64,000 bases of DNA, from contig OY757911.1 in the NCBI GenBank assembly GCA_963585895.1, positions 57,371,361-57,435,360 on the forward strand, given 5' to 3'. The stretch comes from Sepioteuthis lessoniana. Taxonomy: Eukaryota; Mollusca; Cephalopoda; Myopsida; Loliginidae. The notes beneath the pieces are model-generated. The model worked only from the letters and a program-made list of their open reading frames with translations, was not told the origin of the DNA and searched no databases. This document shows, piece by piece, positions 59,960 to 64,000 of this stretch. Numbering within the stretch: the stretch's first letter is position 1; every line of letters begins with the position of its first letter. The position numbers and the translations under genes were made by a program.

Positions 59960-60440
59960 ATCATTTGGAAATCTGATTTCTCTGATAAAATAAAACAGGA
60001 TTTCCTAAAAGCTGTGCTTTTGTCAGTACTACTTTATGGATGCAACCCCAGAATGATCTCAAAATGCATGGAAACGGTTAAAGGGGAACTATGCAATGAT
60101 TCTAGGTACTGTTTTGGACAGATCCAGCCAGTAACACACAAGAAAAGCTTATGTGCAACCATTTAGCTACCATCTCTCTATCTATTAAATTGAGACAAAC
60201 AAGATATGCTGATCACTGCAAGAGAAATAAGAATGAACTCACCAGCGATTTTATCTCAATGACCTCTACACATGGAAGTGCCAAATGTAGCCAACTAGCA
60301 AGGAGCTATATACATTTGTTTTGTTAAGACATTAGATATAGTCTAGAGGACATGGTGCGATAGAGAGAGAGAGAGAGAGAAAGAGACAGGAAATCCCGTG
60401 TTATCAACAGGGCTAGATGATATATATTGTGATCACTAAC
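59960..60440 (+). pseudogene. APE-type LINE, C-terminal fragment of a second subfamily
   Basis: The plus strand gives FSDKIKQDFLKAVLLSVLLY near 59982 followed by GC, MEKR-like and GNYAMILGTVLDRS near 60095, ETRQTRYADHCKRNKNELTS near 60195, STHGSAKCSQLARSYIH near 60280, and SLEDMV near 60345. These parallel the blocks at 6.07-6.55 kb but with different substitutions. It ends in an AG tract (60365-60382). Non-functional. Confidence 0.82.
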
Positions 60441-61610
60441 AAAACGATACTGGGAATAAGAGTAAAGAATTTACGCGAACATCAAGTATATCCTACCATA
60501 TTAGACGTGGAGAAACATTTTATTTATAGACGGCTATGCATAGCAGTTGATATGATTATGTTGTGTGCTCAGATTACTTGAGCATTCGTCTACTTGAGTT
60601 GTGTCTGTTATTTTGTTTTTCAGGGATGAAATTCGTTTATAAACCTTACATTCGATATATTAGCTAAAATATACGTACAATGAGTCGACACTATTTCGGT
60701 TTGTGGACTATATTTGAGAAACTCCAAACATAATAAAATCAACTGGGAGACACTTTTGGTTTCTTGGCTTAGTTTTCGAGGATTAAGTCCGAAATATTTT
60801 GACTCTTACAGAATCTCGTAGAGTTAAGTTGTCAAAAATATGGTTCTATTCTTTTTTAACCAACCTATATAGTGAATGCCACTTCTGTACAAAAGAAGAT
60901 TATGTTATAAATCCCATTAAAAGTATCCGTCGGAGAAAAGCCAGCCCTGTTACATATGTTATTAGAAATATATCTGCCTTTGTCGTTGATATTTCACTCG
61001 TGATATCTCAAAGGGCTTCTGAAACCTGCTCAAAACCCAGATACTTTGTAACAGAAAAGATACAAGTTACCTGTGTGTTTTTGCAGATAGACCGGTGTAA
61101 AATGAACCTTTGATTATTTATTTTATGGAAATCTCAAATGGCTTGCACGTTTGTATTTGGACAAACCAATCCTAAAAAAGATTTTACATGCATGTTCAAG
61201 TGGAAAAGTGTCTGGGGCCGAGCTCAGGTCCTGACTCCGAACTGTTCGTTTCCAGAGAGTGATGAATTATACGTGTTCCAAATGCTTTTCAACTATCGTA
61301 GATCACTTTTTCCAAATTGTTCGATTTTCTGTTATCTGCACCAAGGAATCAGGATATACACTAAACGCCCTAGGGATATTTGATGATATACTTAAAACGT
61401 TTCAAGGGTTTATGTCCACAAGGTTTTTTATTTAATTCCGTAAAAGAGCTGACTTGGTTACCAGAAATTCTCCACCTAAGTAAGTTGCTTATCCTAAATC
61501 ATCTGATTCTGCATGAGGACTATCTCTATTCTAGATATATTAGCTCACCGAAGAACAATGACATCTTGCATTAGAGAATTAAATCTGATGTATTAGATCC
61601 TCTTAAGATA
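60441..61610. other. Unassigned region with three successive plus-strand frames
   Basis: Plus frames at 60799-61113 (104 codons), 61138-61383 (81) and 61380-61574 (64) follow each other, the last two overlapping by 4 bases. The second has several Cys. None matches a family I know. They might be chance frames in less AT-rich DNA, a broken transposable-element gene or unrecognised exons. Confidence 0.35.
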
Positions 61611-61612
61611 AA

Positions 61613-61636
61613 CATATATATATATATATATATATA
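61613..61636. repeat. (TA)n microsatellite
   Basis: About 24 bases of TA followed by an AG-rich patch. Confidence 0.9.
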
Positions 61637-61768
61637 CGCAGAGAGAAAGAAAGACAGAGAACGCGAAAATGATGGTATGCATAATGTTTTTGCCTGATTT
61701 CAAACATAATCACCATTTTAATCCCACGAACTTGGAAGAACTCTCACACACATCCACGGACGCACATC

Positions 61769-61769
<1 letters not shown>

Positions 61770-61838
<69 letters not shown>

Positions 61839-61847
61839 CATATATAT
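61770..61847. repeat. Compound (AC)n(AT)n microsatellite
   Basis: About 54 bases of AC, then AT units. Confidence 0.95.
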
Positions 61848-61939
61848 GAGAAAGATGGAAATCAATCGAGGGTATGTAAATATGAAATATAAAAAAAAAA
61901 CAGTTTATGAGAGGATGCATTTAATTTGATATGAATAAT

Positions 61940-61985
61940 TTCTTGAAGAAGGCCAATAGATGCATCGGCCGAAACTTTGTGAATA
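61940..61985 (+). other. Hammerhead-like core word, possible retroelement end
   Basis: CTTGAAGAA, a GGCC / GGCC stem around AATAGATGCATC, then GAAAC resembles a hammerhead core (CUGAUGA, stem II, GAAAC) with changes in the first conserved word. Such cores are known in Penelope-like elements and other retroelements. Here the flanking stems are not evident, so activity is doubtful. Confidence 0.3.
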
Positions 61986-62080
61986 TAACAATAAAGATGA
62001 AGATAATAGTCTGAATAGAGTAAGTGATAAAAATTACCAAGTTTCATTTGTGAAATTTAGACAAATGATGCCATGTTCAT

Positions 62081-62081
62081 G

Positions 62082-62138
<57 letters not shown>

Positions 62139-62161
62139 TGATAGATAGATAGATAGATAGA

Positions 62162-62238
<77 letters not shown>
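62081..62238. repeat. Compound (TA)(TG)(GATA)(TG) microsatellite
   Basis: About 20 bases of TA, 38 of TG, a GATA tract at about 62139-62164, and a further ~73 bases of TG. Confidence 0.95.
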
Positions 62239-62239
<1 letters not shown>

Positions 62240-62240
<1 letters not shown>

Positions 62241-64000
62241 TTGAAACCAACTCCAATAATGTATTGAGTTAAAAGATCAGATTAGGACATGCTTTTAATG
62301 AATAAGGAAATCGACGGAAATAAATCTAAAGCCTCTTTATACAGAAAAAATTCCAATAAACCGTTCGTAATTAATGGACATTGAAACGTTGAGAGATATG
62401 ATTTAAATGAGAGGAAAAGAGAAAAAAAAAATACGGGCCATCATGACCAATCTTAAAGTAATTCTCTTATAAGTTCAATCTTTCTTTGTCTACTTATGGA
62501 CGGACGTTGCACAGTAACTTGTATAGCTTCTGTGTTGTTAGATGGACTTCAAGCAAGAGTCTTATACAAGACAGAGAAGTACATATTAGAATTTGTAACT
62601 AAAAGCATTTAAATCAATCCCTACTATGTCAGACTCATGAGCGTTAAGTACCCAGATACGTATTCTTGTGAGTGTTTATGTACATAGGTAGGGAAATGTT
62701 GGGTGATTCTCACCTCTAATCTTTGGATGATTCGACCATCTTAGTCAGCCTTGCACTGGCACTTAAACTTATATATAAATAATTTTTTCTGCAAAGTAGG
62801 GAAAAATCCTTATGAAAAGAGAGAAACAGTCTCCTAGAACTGAAAATTACATGTACCATGCTGAAATAATACCAACGTGTTACAGTCAATAAGAGCTTTT
62901 ACTATAAAATTTTGACTGCTATATCCCATCCACTGAATTTTTATATTAATCGTACATTTATAAAGGCCAAATTTTTTGTTAATCTTAAATTATTTTTTGA
63001 TTTAATAGAATTCGAATTAACTCCCAGGAAAATCATTTAAAAGGAAAATATCAGTGATTTTCTTGAATTCATTTTTAAATTTGCACACGGAACAAATCAT
63101 GAGCCCTCGATGAGTATGCGTTTTAATAAGATAGACGTTCGTTATTTTAGGAGCAACGAATGTATGACCATAGAAACAGTTGTTTTCTATAAATGTTCGT
63201 GAAAAAAGATTCTGATTTCCTCTCGACTATACGTCCATGGAAGTTAGCACCATATTGTTGTCCGCGCTACCTGAAAAAAGTCAAAGATAGAGCGAGCTTA
63301 AACTAGAATTGTTACATGATAAAGGTTGTATAGATATCTGAAATCAAAAATTCAACTGGTAATTCATTAATTCGAAGAGTCATGAAAAAACTAGTGTTGT
63401 GATTGGTAGAACTTGACCCATAGCTGACTCTTCTAGCAGTTATCGGGTTGATTGTTTCAGTCTTGGGAATTGGCAACTCAGATAAAGTATTTCAGATTTG
63501 CAGTAAGCAACGTAGAGAATTGACGGGTGCTTGAAATGGCAAATTCTTATGCTGCGTGGTTGTATGATAATTGAGGGAAACGAAGATGTCTAAAAAATAA
63601 AGTTGTTGTGTCTATTGATTTAAAACTGAAATGGACACAAATATTAACTCAAATAAACTTAAAGAACACCCAAACATTTCAGAGTGTCCGGCCAACTAGA
63701 CAATCATAAAAGGTTAGATAAGAAGAGAGATGAAAAGAAGAGGTATAAAACATTATGTTGATTTTATACCGTCACAGTACAGAATTACTTAAGGAATTCA
63801 CATAATACCGGCAATAGTTTGCTCTCTTCCTCCTCCTCCTCGCCCTCCACCTCCTAAGCTCTTTTACATCACACCTCACATTTTTTTAATATCCACTAAT
63901 AACCGACGATTTCTTTGAAAGTGTCGGTCGAGAGGTGCCTCAGATTTATTTTAGTCGATTCATTACTTATTATAAACGATGTCCTCATCCTTTTTTTAAC
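62240..64000. other. Unassigned AT-rich region
   Basis: No gene, SINE or LINE recognised in the last 1.76 kb. A CTC/TCC-rich patch lies at about 63825-63855. Confidence 0.45.

Overview
The window looks like AT-rich intergenic DNA from an animal genome dominated by transposable elements. A cephalopod mollusc, octopus-like, is my best guess. The basis is the mix of several tRNA-derived SINE families, two or more lineages of decayed non-LTR retrotransposons, and very many long (TA)n, (TG)n and (TC)n tracts. This assignment rests on recognised repeat types, not on any host gene. I found no convincing host exon, cellular tRNA or rRNA gene. Every coding stretch I recognise is a broken transposable-element gene.

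Layout. 0.5-3.7 kb: two copies of a composite repeat (called C-composite here) in inverted, tail-to-tail orientation, then a decayed full-length mariner element with another C-composite inside it. 4-13.1 kb: SINE copies and small LINE pieces between microsatellites. 13.1-22.5 kb: a SINE-B copy, a long palindromic CA/TA/TG microsatellite, two reverse-strand LINEs with an apurinic-type endonuclease (APE) and a double C-composite. 22.8-26.7 kb: a decayed LINE of a second type (Hero/NeSL-like by recognisable RT motifs), split by a SINE with target-site duplication. 26.8-30.8 kb: a head-to-tail array of 5'-truncated LINEs carrying a restriction-like endonuclease (REL), joined through ATT/TAA tracts. 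31-41.8 kb: mostly unassigned AT-rich DNA and long microsatellites. 41.8-47.4 kb: more REL-type LINE copies, a double C-composite, and a plus-strand APE-type LINE. 47.4-50.8 kb: unassigned DNA, a 217-bp palindrome and a GC-richer segment. 50.9-57.1 kb: an APE-type LINE split by a SINE, a ~1-kb hAT-like DNA transposon sitting inside a (TA)n tract, SINE-A and SINE-B copies, and a mariner end. 57-64 kb: microsatellites, one LINE C-terminal fragment and unassigned DNA.

How the parts relate. The APE-type LINE appears in at least nine pieces. The REL-type LINE appears in about twelve pieces, nearly all on the minus strand and ending at TAA tracts, which suggests insertion into TAA repeats as known for Dong elements. 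SINE-A copies at 11.7, 23.7 and 51.6 kb have recognisable target-site duplications; the latter two sit inside older LINEs and give a relative age order. The tRNA-headed SINE-C and the C-composites share the same 3' tail, ending in AAACC repeats. They may therefore use the same LINE machinery. The C-composites, with an internal minisatellite between a fixed ~230-bp module and that tail, are my best candidate for something undescribed.

Limits: all alignments were made by eye, boundaries are usually good to about 5-30 bases, and clade names are inferences from protein motifs.
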